Shown: positions 1-6,792, counted from the first letter of the stretch. The stretch is DNA of 9,037 bases from Bacteroidota bacterium (GCA_007128495.1 SKXH01000237.1:1-9037); one strand, 5' to 3'. The notes: generated by a model not told the origin, from the letters alone. Program-made: numbers and translations.

Positions 1-628
1 CGTTCCGTTCACATTTATTTATTTCCTCGTTTGTGAACCCTCCTTCAGGACCGGCAAGCAATAGTACGCGTTGACCGGGGAGTTGACCATATACATTCCG
101 CATCGATCCGGTCGCCGGAGCTTCTTCGTGGCCGACAAAGACTTTGTCGAACGCTGCATCCACCGTCGCAAGAATATTATCCAGTGAGTACGTTTCCATG
201 ATTTCTGGCAGAAAGGAACGTTTGCATTGTTTCATCGATGCAAGAGCGATCTTCCGCAGCCGATCGTAACGAATACGGTGGGGAATTGTCCGCTCGGTCT
301 GAACAGGAACAAAGCGCCGGACGCCAAGCTCGGTTCCCTTTTCGACAATCCATTCTACCCGATTATGATTTTTGAGGATCGGCATCATGAGTGTCACATC
401 GACTTCCGGTTCGTTATAGTTCTGATATGAATTCTGTATAGAACACACTGCCGTATCCGGCGTTAGCTGTTCAATCCGGCATTCGTACGCAATCCCCGAA
501 CCGTTAACGACGAGCAGCGAATCACCTTCACGTTTCCGGAGAACATGCGATAGATGATGAAATTCTTCACCTTGTATTTTGATCTCTGTTGCTGCAATAT
601 GTTCGGGAGGAACGAAAAAGGATTCCAT
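1..628 (-). CDS. rsmE: 16S rRNA (uracil(1498)-N3)-methyltransferase, 3' end cut by window edge
   Basis: RsmE uses S-adenosylmethionine to methylate N3 of U1498 in 16S rRNA, in the cytoplasm on the 30S subunit. Translating from the ATG at 628-626 gives 209 residues with no stop before position 1; the family is usually about 240, so roughly 30 C-terminal residues are missing. Visible family features are the N-terminal PUA-like region with HHLSHVLR (24-31), EKGTELGV (96-103), the MKQCKR stretch (132-137) and GPEGGFTNEE (193-202), which forms part of the SPOUT trefoil-knot cofactor site. It begins 13 bp after the omp85 stop, so the two are probably co-transcribed. No Shine-Dalgarno is evident before the ATG, so translational coupling to omp85 is plausible. 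Identity is secure from the motifs; activity is inferred from the family. Confidence 0.94.
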   Translation of the reverse strand, partial: MESFFVPPEHIAATEIKIQGEEFHHLSHVLRKREGDSLLVVNGSGIAYECRIEQLTPDTAVCSIQNSYQNYNEPEVDVTLMMPILKNHNRVEWIVEKGTELGVRRFVPVQTERTIPHRIRYDRLRKIALASMKQCKRSFLPEIMETYSLDNILATVDAAFDKVFVGHEEAPATGSMRNVYGQLPGQRVLLLAGPEGGFTNEEINKCERN

Positions 629-641
629 CGATAGTCGAATG

Positions 642-1949
642 TTAAAACATTACGAAAAGGTCGATAATAAACTCACTGTCAAACGTTTCATCAAATGCAT
701 ATTCAAGTCGTAATACCGTGCTATACGGCAGCAACAAATGTAACCCGCCGCCGAATCCTTTAACAGGTTTTAATGCATGAATCTCATCATCACGATTCCA
801 GGTGGTTCCAACATCGCCGAATAAAGCGAGATTCAATCCATACCTGAGTATTGAAAACTCCGGGGCGATGGAAGATTTCCATTCATAATATTTCGGACCG
901 AGCAGGCGGTACCGGGCTTCAACCGATGAAAGGAACAAATTCTCTCCTTCAAAGATATTGCCGTAATGCCCTCTGATTTTTTCCTGATAACCGATAAATT
1001 GATGACTGTAATGAGGAAGACGTGTACCGCCTGCAACACTTGTTAATACTCGTCCGGCAATCGATAATCTTTCAGCGAGCGGTACATACTTTCGAACATC
1101 GACGTATGTTCTAAAATGATCTACCTCGCCCTCACCGAATCCGGATTTCGAAATATATGCCCGCAAGAAAGTACCGTACATTGGATACTCTATAATATCC
1201 CGTGTATCATACTTGTATTCAACCAGGCCCACCAAAAATTTGTCGGTTCCATCCGGTGATTTGGTATGTCCCGGAATATTTTCGGAATTGCCTATTGAGC
1301 GGTAGCCGAGCGAGACTTTAAACGTCGTAAAGGGTAAAAACCGTTTACCCATAACGAAATCGACAATATATCTTGTTTCTGTAAAATCGCGATTGGCTTC
1401 GTCATACAGGATGTTTCGATTCTCGGTATTCGTATATACAAATTGCGTTTCAATGAAGAGATCGTCTCTACCGAGAATGGCGGGATTATTATACATCAAC
1501 GATAACCACGGATCATATCCGAGAGCAAAACCGGCCCACAGCTTTTCATTGCGCCCGCGGAAGTTATTATGTACAACACCCAACCCGTAATATAATTTAT
1601 TCCAATCTCTATCCTTCATACCGAAGACCGGAACGGGAAAGATATACCATCGTTCGTGGACATCAATGAATATAACCGCCTGGCGGTCATTGACGGTATG
1701 ATCAATTTCCACCCGATTGAAAAGCCCGAGACTATAAATCCTATCCCGTTCGTAGGCAAGTAATTCCGGATTGAATTCCCCTCCGACATGGTGCCGGAGC
1801 TCACGGAGAATAACCGACTTTTCGGTGGTCTTGTTACCCGACACCACAATTCTCTCCACAACGATCTCAACCCCGGAGCCGGCAGAATATACGCTTCCCG
1901 CCGTCAACGAAGCCAAAACCAAAAACAATATGTAATTTCGTATGCCCAT
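642..1949 (-). CDS. Short Omp85-family outer-membrane protein (one POTRA domain plus D15-type beta-barrel)
   Basis: The 435-residue product begins with a signal peptide (a basic residue, then hydrophobic residues 6-20, probable cleavage around 22-25). A single POTRA-like domain follows at about 28-105 (VERIVVSGNKTT..., then YSLGLFNRVEI). The rest, from about 110, is a bacterial surface antigen (D15)-type barrel of alternating aromatic/hydrophobic strands. IRGH at 325-328 matches the conserved (V/I)RG(F/Y) loop-6 motif, and the C-terminus ends in Phe (LFVMF), as expected for a BAM-recognised barrel. Canonical BamA is about 800 residues with five POTRA domains, so this is unlikely to be BamA. 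It resembles the short BamA/TamA-like proteins annotated in FCB bacteria, whose roles are mostly unknown. The start is fixed by the signal peptide; no other Met could provide one. No Shine-Dalgarno is visible, and a terminator-like hairpin ends 8 nt before the ATG. The specific function (protein insertion, lipid transport or secretion) cannot be assigned. Confidence 0.88.
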   Translation of the reverse strand: MGIRNYILFLVLASLTAGSVYSAGSGVEIVVERIVVSGNKTTEKSVILRELRHHVGGEFNPELLAYERDRIYSLGLFNRVEIDHTVNDRQAVIFIDVHERWYIFPVPVFGMKDRDWNKLYYGLGVVHNNFRGRNEKLWAGFALGYDPWLSLMYNNPAILGRDDLFIETQFVYTNTENRNILYDEANRDFTETRYIVDFVMGKRFLPFTTFKVSLGYRSIGNSENIPGHTKSPDGTDKFLVGLVEYKYDTRDIIEYPMYGTFLRAYISKSGFGEGEVDHFRTYVDVRKYVPLAERLSIAGRVLTSVAGGTRLPHYSHQFIGYQEKIRGHYGNIFEGENLFLSSVEARYRLLGPKYYEWKSSIAPEFSILRYGLNLALFGDVGTTWNRDDEIHALKPVKGFGGGLHLLLPYSTVLRLEYAFDETFDSEFIIDLFVMF

Positions 1950-1957
1950 ATGGCTTT

Positions 1958-1995
1958 AAAAAAACAGCCCCGAACTCATTACGCGAGTGGGGCTG
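1958..1995 (-). terminator. Rho-independent terminator between gcvPB and the omp85 gene
   Basis: Read on the minus strand, CAGCCCC (1995-1989) pairs perfectly with GGGGCTG (1971-1965). ACTC (1988-1985) pairs with GAGT (1977-1974) inside it, leaving a 2-nt bulge (1973-1972) and a 7-nt loop (1984-1978). A run of seven T (1964-1958) follows directly. This is an 11-bp GC-rich stem with a U-tract, a textbook intrinsic terminator for the fab-rnc-gcvPB transcript. Its position, ending 8 nt before the omp85 ATG, means it could also act as an attenuator in the omp85 leader. Confidence 0.85.
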
Positions 1996-2019
1996 GTATA
2001 ATCACTGTAATTAGTGTAT

Positions 2020-2050
2020 ATAATATCATTAATCTTGAGAAAATTGTCAA
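2020..2050 (-). promoter_or_regulatory. Candidate sigma70-type promoter for the omp85-rsmE unit
   Basis: On the minus strand a perfect TTGACA (2050-2045) is followed after 19 bp by TATTAT (2025-2020, 5 of 6 consensus); a 17-bp spacing would instead give GATATT (4 of 6). The region is AT-rich and lies between the gcvPB stop and omp85. The spacer is longer than the preferred 17 bp. Bacteroidota proper use a different consensus, so this holds only if the host's main sigma factor recognises E. coli-like boxes. A start near 2013 would put the terminator hairpin inside the leader. Confidence 0.4.
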
Positions 2051-2053
2051 GAT
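2032..2053. repeat. 7-bp inverted repeat overlapping the candidate -35 box
   Basis: ATCTTGA (2032-2038) and TCAAGAT (2047-2053) are perfect inverted arms with an 8-bp AT-rich spacer. The arm centres are 15 bp apart and the repeat covers the TTGACA at 2045-2050, the geometry expected of a dimeric-repressor operator. It could equally be a weak hairpin downstream of gcvPB or chance in AT-rich DNA. No regulator can be named. Confidence 0.4.
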
Positions 2054-2068
2054 ACTACAAGCATTATA

Positions 2069-3514
2069 TCACCCATTGTAACACACATTTATCTCTTTCG
2101 CCGCTTTGGCATCGTCGAGCCGTTTTACCGGAGTTTTGTGCGGCGATGTCAGCACAGTATCCTTATCTGTGTCGATCTCCTCATTGATTTTGATCAAAGC
2201 ATCGGCGAATTCATCGAGTGTTTCTTTTGTTTCGGTTTCGGTTGGCTCAATCATCAACGCTTCCTTCACGATCAACGGGAAATAAATAGTCGGTGCATGG
2301 AAACCATAATCAAGCAGCCGTTTGGCTATATCCACTGCCCGTGCACCCTTTGCTTTCTGCCGGGATGCCGACACCACGAATTCGTGCATAACGGGTGAAT
2401 CATACGGTAACTCAAAATGATCCCGCAGTTTTGAAAGCAGGTAGTTGGCATTTATGATGGCATTCTCACTGATTGCCCGCAGCTCTGCCGGCCCGTGCAT
2501 CCGGATGTAGGTATAAGCCCGGACTAACATCCCGAAGTTTCCGTAAAACGAATGAACCTTACCTATTGAATCGGGATAATCATAATTGAACCGGTATTGG
2601 CCGTTCTCTTTGATAACTCGCGGTTTCGGTAAAAACGGTTCGAGCCGTTCACTGACTGCAACTGGCCCGGATCCCGGTCCACCACCGCCGTGCGGTGTCG
2701 AGAACGTTTTATGCAGATTAAAGTGTACGCAATCAAATCCCATATCACCGGGACGGACAATACCCAGCAGTGCATTGAGGTTGGCGCCGTCCATATACAT
2801 TAACGCACCTGCATCGTGCATCATCTTTTGAATTTTTATGATTTGATCCTCAAATATTCCCAGCGTGTTCGGATTTGTTAACATCAATCCCGCAACATCC
2901 TCATCAATCACTTTCGCAAGATCATCGAGGTCTACCGTACCATTTTCATTCGATTTCACATTGACCGATTGATAGCCGGCTATAGTCACACTTGCTGGAT
3001 TAGTTCCGTGTGATGAATCGGGTACGATGATTTTTTTTCGCGGTTTACCCTGTTTATCATGATATGCCCGTATCATCAACAGACCGGTTAATTCACCCTG
3101 CGCACCGGCAGCCGGTTGTAAGCTCGTCGATTCCATGCCCGAAATTTCGGTCAGCAACCCCGCAAGATCATACATAAGTTCCAGAGATCCCTGCGAGAAT
3201 TGCTCGGGCGTATGGGGATGAGTATTCCGGAAACCGGGCATCGCCGCAGTAACCTCATTCACTTTGGGGTTATATTTCATAGTACATGAGCCAAGCGGAT
3301 AGAACCCCTTATCGATATGGTGATTATGGATAGAGATATTAACGTAATGCCGCACGACCTCATTTTCACTCACTTCCGGGAGTTGCGGCGGCGATTGCCG
3401 CAAATACTTTTCGGGAAGCAAATCGTCGACTTGTTTTTTGGGTACATCATTTTCCGGCAGGGTGTATCCTTTGCGGCCGGGTTTACTGATCTCAAATATT
3501 AATTTTTTATACAT
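2069..3514 (-). CDS. gcvPB: Glycine dehydrogenase (decarboxylating) subunit 2, P-protein C-terminal half
   Basis: This is the PLP-binding subunit of the glycine cleavage system P-protein in its two-subunit form. With GcvPA it decarboxylates glycine and transfers the aminomethyl group to the lipoyl arm of GcvH. The 481-residue length suits the split form (the fused P-protein is about 950). Motifs in order are LGSCTMKYNPK (74-84), SHGTNPAS (168-175), MYMDGANLNA (239-248, with Asp242 towards the PLP ring), and NLHKTFSTPHGGGGPG (266-281), in which Lys269 is the expected Schiff-base lysine. The C-terminal SPHKTPVKRLDDAKAA (457-472) is also typical. The ATG at 3514-3512 lies 22 bp after the rnc stop with only a weak GGA-type ribosome site. 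gcvPA, gcvH and gcvT are not in the window, so the partner must be encoded elsewhere. An intrinsic terminator lies 74 bp after its stop. Confidence 0.96.
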   Translation of the reverse strand: MYKKLIFEISKPGRKGYTLPENDVPKKQVDDLLPEKYLRQSPPQLPEVSENEVVRHYVNISIHNHHIDKGFYPLGSCTMKYNPKVNEVTAAMPGFRNTHPHTPEQFSQGSLELMYDLAGLLTEISGMESTSLQPAAGAQGELTGLLMIRAYHDKQGKPRKKIIVPDSSHGTNPASVTIAGYQSVNVKSNENGTVDLDDLAKVIDEDVAGLMLTNPNTLGIFEDQIIKIQKMMHDAGALMYMDGANLNALLGIVRPGDMGFDCVHFNLHKTFSTPHGGGGPGSGPVAVSERLEPFLPKPRVIKENGQYRFNYDYPDSIGKVHSFYGNFGMLVRAYTYIRMHGPAELRAISENAIINANYLLSKLRDHFELPYDSPVMHEFVVSASRQKAKGARAVDIAKRLLDYGFHAPTIYFPLIVKEALMIEPTETETKETLDEFADALIKINEEIDTDKDTVLTSPHKTPVKRLDDAKAAKEINVCYNG

Positions 3515-3536
3515 AACAATGTCCAGTTCTATTTTA

Positions 3537-4358
3537 TTATTTCACATCTTTCAGGGAATGCTGTTTGCGCGGCGCATCGGGTGAGGGCTGGATCAACCGT
3601 GAATACGCTACGCTGGCAGCTTTTTGTTCAGCTTCTTTTTTACTTTTACCAACTCCTCTGCCGTGGGGTTTTTTGCCGATCTTCACCTCGACAGTAAAAA
3701 CCTGATCGTGGTCTGGCCCTTCTTTCTTTACCACTTCATAACGGGGTGTTCCTAATCCGACACCCTGGGTATATTCAATCAATAAACTTTTATAATTATC
3801 ATCAACCAACAACTCGATATCCTTTTTATTAAGGGAATCATACAATTGCTTTCGAACGAACTGAGCGACTGCGTCATATCCCGCATCAATATACATCGCT
3901 GCAATGATCGCTTCGTAGGCGTCGGCTATAAGAGAATTATATCCTTGCTCGATCGATTGCCGTGCACTCGGGCTTACAAAAATAAAATCCAACAATTCAA
4001 TTTGATCTGCAAAATGGGCGAGGGCGTTTTTGTTAATGAGGCGTGACCGCAGTTTCGTCAGATGTCCTTCATCCGAATGAGGATATTTTTCATACAAATA
4101 TTCCGAAACGATCATGCTTAAAATCGCATCGCCGAAAAATTCAAGCCGCTCATTCGACTTGTAGCCGTCGAATGTTTTTCCGTTGCTGATGTACGACCGG
4201 TGTAGAAGTGCTTGGATATAGATGGAAGAATCGTTGATTGAAACACCGAGATTATTTGAAAGTCTGTCTATATCAACCTTGAGGTCTTCAATACGCACAC
4301 GGTTATCGCGTTGTAAAAATTCCCTGACACTGTTCCATATTTCTTTCAAAAAAAACAT
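3537..4358 (-). CDS. rnc: Ribonuclease III
   Basis: RNase III cleaves double-stranded RNA, including rRNA precursors and structured mRNA leaders. The 273-residue product has an endonuclease domain at about 28-175 with signature NERLEFFGDAIL (69-80). Expected metal/catalytic residues are all present: Glu70, Glu73, Asp77, then Asp146 and Glu149 in ADAYEAIIAAMYIDAG (145-160). A double-stranded RNA-binding domain follows at about 188-256 (SLLIEYTQ ... GVGKSKKEAEQKAA). A roughly 30-residue N-terminal extension makes it longer than the E. coli protein (226) but no core residue is missing. The ATG at 4358-4356 lies 23 bp after the fabF stop, with AGG about 7 nt upstream as a weak ribosome site. rnc immediately after fabF is a common conserved arrangement. 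Confidence 0.97.
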   Translation of the reverse strand: MFFLKEIWNSVREFLQRDNRVRIEDLKVDIDRLSNNLGVSINDSSIYIQALLHRSYISNGKTFDGYKSNERLEFFGDAILSMIVSEYLYEKYPHSDEGHLTKLRSRLINKNALAHFADQIELLDFIFVSPSARQSIEQGYNSLIADAYEAIIAAMYIDAGYDAVAQFVRKQLYDSLNKKDIELLVDDNYKSLLIEYTQGVGLGTPRYEVVKKEGPDHDQVFTVEVKIGKKPHGRGVGKSKKEAEQKAASVAYSRLIQPSPDAPRKQHSLKDVK

Positions 4359-4381
4359 CGCAACCTGCTGTTTAATCCTCT

Positions 4382-5641
4382 CTACTGTTCATCCACTTTA
4401 CCGAATAGAATTGATGTGTTATGTCCTCCAAAACCGAACGCGTTGCTAATTGCATAGTTCACATCCCGATCGATCGGTTTATTGGCAACATAATTTAGAT
4501 CGCAATCAGGATCGGGTGATTCGTAATTGATGGTGGGGGGTACCGTACCTTTAGCAATTGCAAGAATGGCTGCAATACTTTCAACAGCTCCCGCTGCACC
4601 AAGTAAATGACCGATCATTGATTTCGTGGAGCTTACCAACAATGAGTATGCATGATCTCCAAACACCGTTTTGATGGCTTCGGTTTCAGCTTTATCGTTA
4701 TATTGTGTCGATGTACCGTGGGCATTAATATAGTCGACCGATTCGGGTTTCAATCCAGATTCTTGCATACATAATTTCATTGAACGGACGGCCCCTTCAC
4801 CGCCCGGTGCAGGAGCGGTAATATGATAAGCATCCGCCGTCAGTCCGAAGCCGAGTATTTCAGCATAAATCCGTGCGTTTCGTTTTCGGGCGTGATCATA
4901 ATCCTCGAGTATCAGTGTCCCTGCTCCCTCACCGATAACAAAACCATCCCGTTTTGCATCGAACGGACAGCTCGCCTTTTCGGGTTCGTCGTTTCGGGCA
5001 GTCAAAGCCCGCATCGCATTAAAACCGCCGAGTGCCATCGGACAGATCGATGCCTCGGTGCCGCCGGTAATGATAACATCGGCATCGCCGCGCTGGATGA
5101 GCATGTATGAATCCGCTATTGAATGGGCCGATGTAGCGCACGCAGAGGTTGTAGCATAATTCGGTCCTTTATATCCGTACCTGATCGACATTGTTCCCGC
5201 TGCCATATCCGGTATCATCATCGGTACGAATAACGGACTGATATATTTTGGCCCGCCGGTTTTAAAGAAGGTTTCCGATTGGTGATGGTACGTCCACATA
5301 CCGCCAATACCCGACCCATAGACTACACCTGCACGGGTCGGGTCGACGCTATTATTTCCCAATCCGGCATCTTTCAGCGCCATATCTGTAGCGGCAACAG
5401 CAATCTGGGTAAAGATATCCATCCGCCTGACGGATTTTTTATCCATAAACACAAGTGGATCGAAATTCTTTACTTCAGCCGCTATTTTAGTTACAAAATT
5501 CGTAGTATCAAAATAGGAAATAGGCGCAACTCCGCTCTTCCCCTGCATCATTGCATCCCAGTACTCATCAACAGATAAGCTGATTGGATTGACTGTTCCT
5601 AACCCCGTAACAACAACCCGCCGCTTTTGATATGAAGCCAT
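4382..5641 (-). CDS. fabF: 3-oxoacyl-[acyl-carrier-protein] synthase II (KAS II)
   Basis: FabF condenses malonyl-ACP with acyl-ACP to elongate the chain by two carbons in cytosolic type II fatty-acid synthesis. The 419-residue protein has the thiolase fold and the complete Cys-His-His triad: Cys168 in TTSACATSAHS, His308 in INAHGTST and His345 in KSMIGHLLGAAG, with Lys340 also conserved. These are each offset by +5 from E. coli FabF Cys163/His303/Lys335/His340. The C-terminal gatekeeper loop AFGFGGHN (401-408) is present. FabF rather than FabB is favoured by length and by the acpP-fabF order. The ATG at 5641-5639 starts MASYQKRRVVVTGLG, a normal KAS II start. No Shine-Dalgarno is visible; the 104-bp upstream gap instead carries a large inverted repeat that may influence its expression. 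Confidence 0.97.
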   Translation of the reverse strand: MASYQKRRVVVTGLGTVNPISLSVDEYWDAMMQGKSGVAPISYFDTTNFVTKIAAEVKNFDPLVFMDKKSVRRMDIFTQIAVAATDMALKDAGLGNNSVDPTRAGVVYGSGIGGMWTYHHQSETFFKTGGPKYISPLFVPMMIPDMAAGTMSIRYGYKGPNYATTSACATSAHSIADSYMLIQRGDADVIITGGTEASICPMALGGFNAMRALTARNDEPEKASCPFDAKRDGFVIGEGAGTLILEDYDHARKRNARIYAEILGFGLTADAYHITAPAPGGEGAVRSMKLCMQESGLKPESVDYINAHGTSTQYNDKAETEAIKTVFGDHAYSLLVSSTKSMIGHLLGAAGAVESIAAILAIAKGTVPPTINYESPDPDCDLNYVANKPIDRDVNYAISNAFGFGGHNTSILFGKVDEQ

Positions 5642-5664
5642 GGTAGTTATTAATTATAAAAGTT

Positions 5665-5738
5665 ATTGCAATCCGGATTTTTTGTAGTAACGTTGAAAAT
5701 ATACAAAAAAAATGCCACTTTTTCATCCGGATTGCAAT
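5665..5738. repeat. 14-bp perfect inverted repeat / long hairpin between acpP and fabF
   Basis: Positions 5665-5678 and 5725-5738 are perfect inverted copies (ATTGCAATCCGGAT and its complement), separated by 46 bp. Inside, 5679-5686 (TTTTTGTA) pairs with 5702-5709 (TACAAAAA). In RNA this gives a 14-bp outer stem, a 15-nt one-sided bulge (5710-5724), an 8-bp inner stem and a 15-nt loop. No U-tract follows the second arm on the minus strand, so it is not a standard terminator. It starts 7 nt after the acpP stop and ends 23 nt before the fabF ATG. Likely roles are protecting the acpP mRNA 3' end, acting as a processing site, or serving as a protein-binding site (each arm contains the palindrome ATCCGGAT). 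Function is inferred; the repeat itself is certain. Confidence 0.8.
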
Positions 5739-5745
5739 GCAGCGA

Positions 5746-5985
5746 TTATGATTGCTTTTCCTGAAGATATTTAACCGCATCACCGACCGTCGCGATCTTC
5801 TCTGCATCTTCATCGGGGATCTGGATGTTGAACGCTTTCTCAAATTCCATTACCAATTCCACGGTATCGAGGGAATCGGCTCCCAGATCGTTGGTGAACG
5901 ATGCTTCCTGCGTCACCTGATCTTCATCCACCCCGAGCTTATTCACGATTATTTCTTTTACTTTGTTAAGAATATCGTCTGCCAT
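5746..5985 (-). CDS. acpP: Acyl carrier protein
   Basis: AcpP carries growing acyl chains as thioesters on a 4'-phosphopantetheine arm and delivers them to FabD, FabH, FabG and FabF, all encoded beside it. The 79-residue acidic protein is of standard length, predicted four-helix, with the attachment site GADSLDTVELVMEFE (35-49) and Ser38 as the phosphopantetheinylated residue. The ATG at 5985-5983 is preceded by the strongest ribosome-binding site in the window. ACP is normally one of the most abundant proteins in the cell, and the sequence around this gene (own leader, perfect Shine-Dalgarno, downstream hairpin) suggests its output is tuned separately from the flanking enzymes. Confidence 0.98.
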   Translation of the reverse strand: MADDILNKVKEIIVNKLGVDEDQVTQEASFTNDLGADSLDTVELVMEFEKAFNIQIPDEDAEKIATVGDAVKYLQEKQS

Positions 5986-5991
5986 TTTGAG

Positions 5992-5999
5992 ACCTCCTC
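5992..5999 (-). promoter_or_regulatory. Perfect Shine-Dalgarno site of acpP
   Basis: On the minus strand GAGGAGGT lies 6 nt before the acpP ATG, a full-length match to the anti-Shine-Dalgarno core. Most other genes here (fabF, gcvPB, omp85, rsmE, fabD) have weak or no recognisable site, so this one stands out and fixes the acpP start. Confidence 0.9.
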
Positions 6000-6033
6000 A
6001 AATAGGTATTTGTTGATTGTTGTTTTGGTTTTT

Positions 6034-6042
6034 GTTATATCA
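6034..6042 (-). promoter_or_regulatory. Possible extended -10 element for an acpP-specific promoter
   Basis: On the minus strand TGATATAAC (6042-6034) reads as a TGn extended -10 followed by TATAAC (5 of 6 consensus), just after the fabG stop. No properly spaced -35 box is seen; a TTGACG upstream is 26 bp away, too far. A start near 6027 would give a leader of about 40 nt. Support is limited to one hexamer plus TG, in AT-rich DNA. Confidence 0.25.
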
Positions 6043-6045
6043 AGT

Positions 6046-6792
6046 TTATTGCATCACCATGCCACCGTCAACACACAGTACCTGCCCTGTCATATAATCC
6101 GCATCGGCAGAGCAGAGAAACGATACTACCCGTGCAACATCTTCGACAGTGCCGAGCCGTTTTAATGCTATTTGTTCCTGCAATTTCTTTTTTTGCTCAT
6201 CGTTGAGATTGCCCGTCATCTCGGTTTCAATAAAACCGGGAGCAACCGCATTGACACAGATATTACGGGATGCAACTTCACGGGCAAGTGATTTGGTAAA
6301 TCCGATTATACCCGCTTTAGCAGCGGCATAATTTGTTTGCCCGGCATTGCCAATCACACCGACGATCGAAGATATGTTGACGATCTTGCCGTACCGTTTG
6401 CTCATCATCGGCCGGAGAACAGCTTTCGACAAGCTATATACACTCTTCAGGTTATTTTGCATTACGGTATCCCAATCGTCCTCGCTCATCCGCAACAGTA
6501 ATTGATCGCGGGTTACTCCGGCATTATTCACAAGTATATCGACACCGCCGTATGTTTTCACGATGTGATCAACAACCTTCGCTGCACCTTCAGTATCCGG
6601 AGCATCATGCTGGAGTGCTTCAGTTACAGCACCGTTGGCATTGAGTTCCGAGGCAAATGTCTCGGCAGCTTCTTTTGAACTTTTATATGTAAAAACAACC
6701 GATGCTCCCTCGCCGGCCAGCGCCGATACAATTCCTTTGCCGATCCCCCGCGAGCCACCGGTAACGAGAGCAACTTTATTTTTAAACCGCAT
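6046..6792 (-). CDS. fabG: 3-oxoacyl-[acyl-carrier-protein] reductase
   Basis: FabG is the NADPH-dependent reductase that converts 3-oxoacyl-ACP to (R)-3-hydroxyacyl-ACP. The 248-residue product is a classical short-chain dehydrogenase: cofactor loop TGGSRGIG (11-18), NNAG (89-92), Asn114, Ser142 in NISSIVG, and Tyr155/Lys159 in NYAAAKAG, giving the complete Asn-Ser-Tyr-Lys tetrad. The C-terminal GQVLCVDGGMVM (236-247) is typical of FabG. SDR enzymes are numerous, but the position directly before acpP and fabF makes the assignment firm. Its ATG (6792-6790) lies inside the last codons of the upstream cysteine-rich gene (11-bp overlap in a different frame), so translational coupling is likely. 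Confidence 0.96.
   Translation of the reverse strand: MRFKNKVALVTGGSRGIGKGIVSALAGEGASVVFTYKSSKEAAETFASELNANGAVTEALQHDAPDTEGAAKVVDHIVKTYGGVDILVNNAGVTRDQLLLRMSEDDWDTVMQNNLKSVYSLSKAVLRPMMSKRYGKIVNISSIVGVIGNAGQTNYAAAKAGIIGFTKSLAREVASRNICVNAVAPGFIETEMTGNLNDEQKKKLQEQIALKRLGTVEDVARVVSFLCSADADYMTGQVLCVDGGMVMQ

Noticed and set aside
2001..2020. CACT-N6-AGTG mini-palindrome in the omp85 upstream region
   Set aside because: The arms are only 4 bp and expected by chance in AT-rich sequence.
1788..2081. Plus-strand open frame across the omp85 start and the intergenic gap
   Set aside because: It runs through the terminator and promoter region, has no domain resemblance, and overlaps the signal-peptide coding region of omp85.
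5671..5678. ATCCGGAT as a specific regulator site on its own
   Set aside because: The same 8-mer also occurs inside coding sequence (for example near 1139-1146 in omp85 and around 2500 in gcvPB), so only the 14-bp paired arms are notable.
5679..5724. Poly-T/poly-A tracts between the inverted-repeat arms read as a bidirectional terminator
   Set aside because: The tracts pair with each other inside the loop and do not follow a GC-rich stem in either direction.
5752..6165. Plus-strand open frame of 137 codons antisense to acpP and the fabG 3' end
   Set aside because: It is a mirror of acpP and its leader with no recognisable domain or ribosome site; acpP on the other strand is unambiguous.
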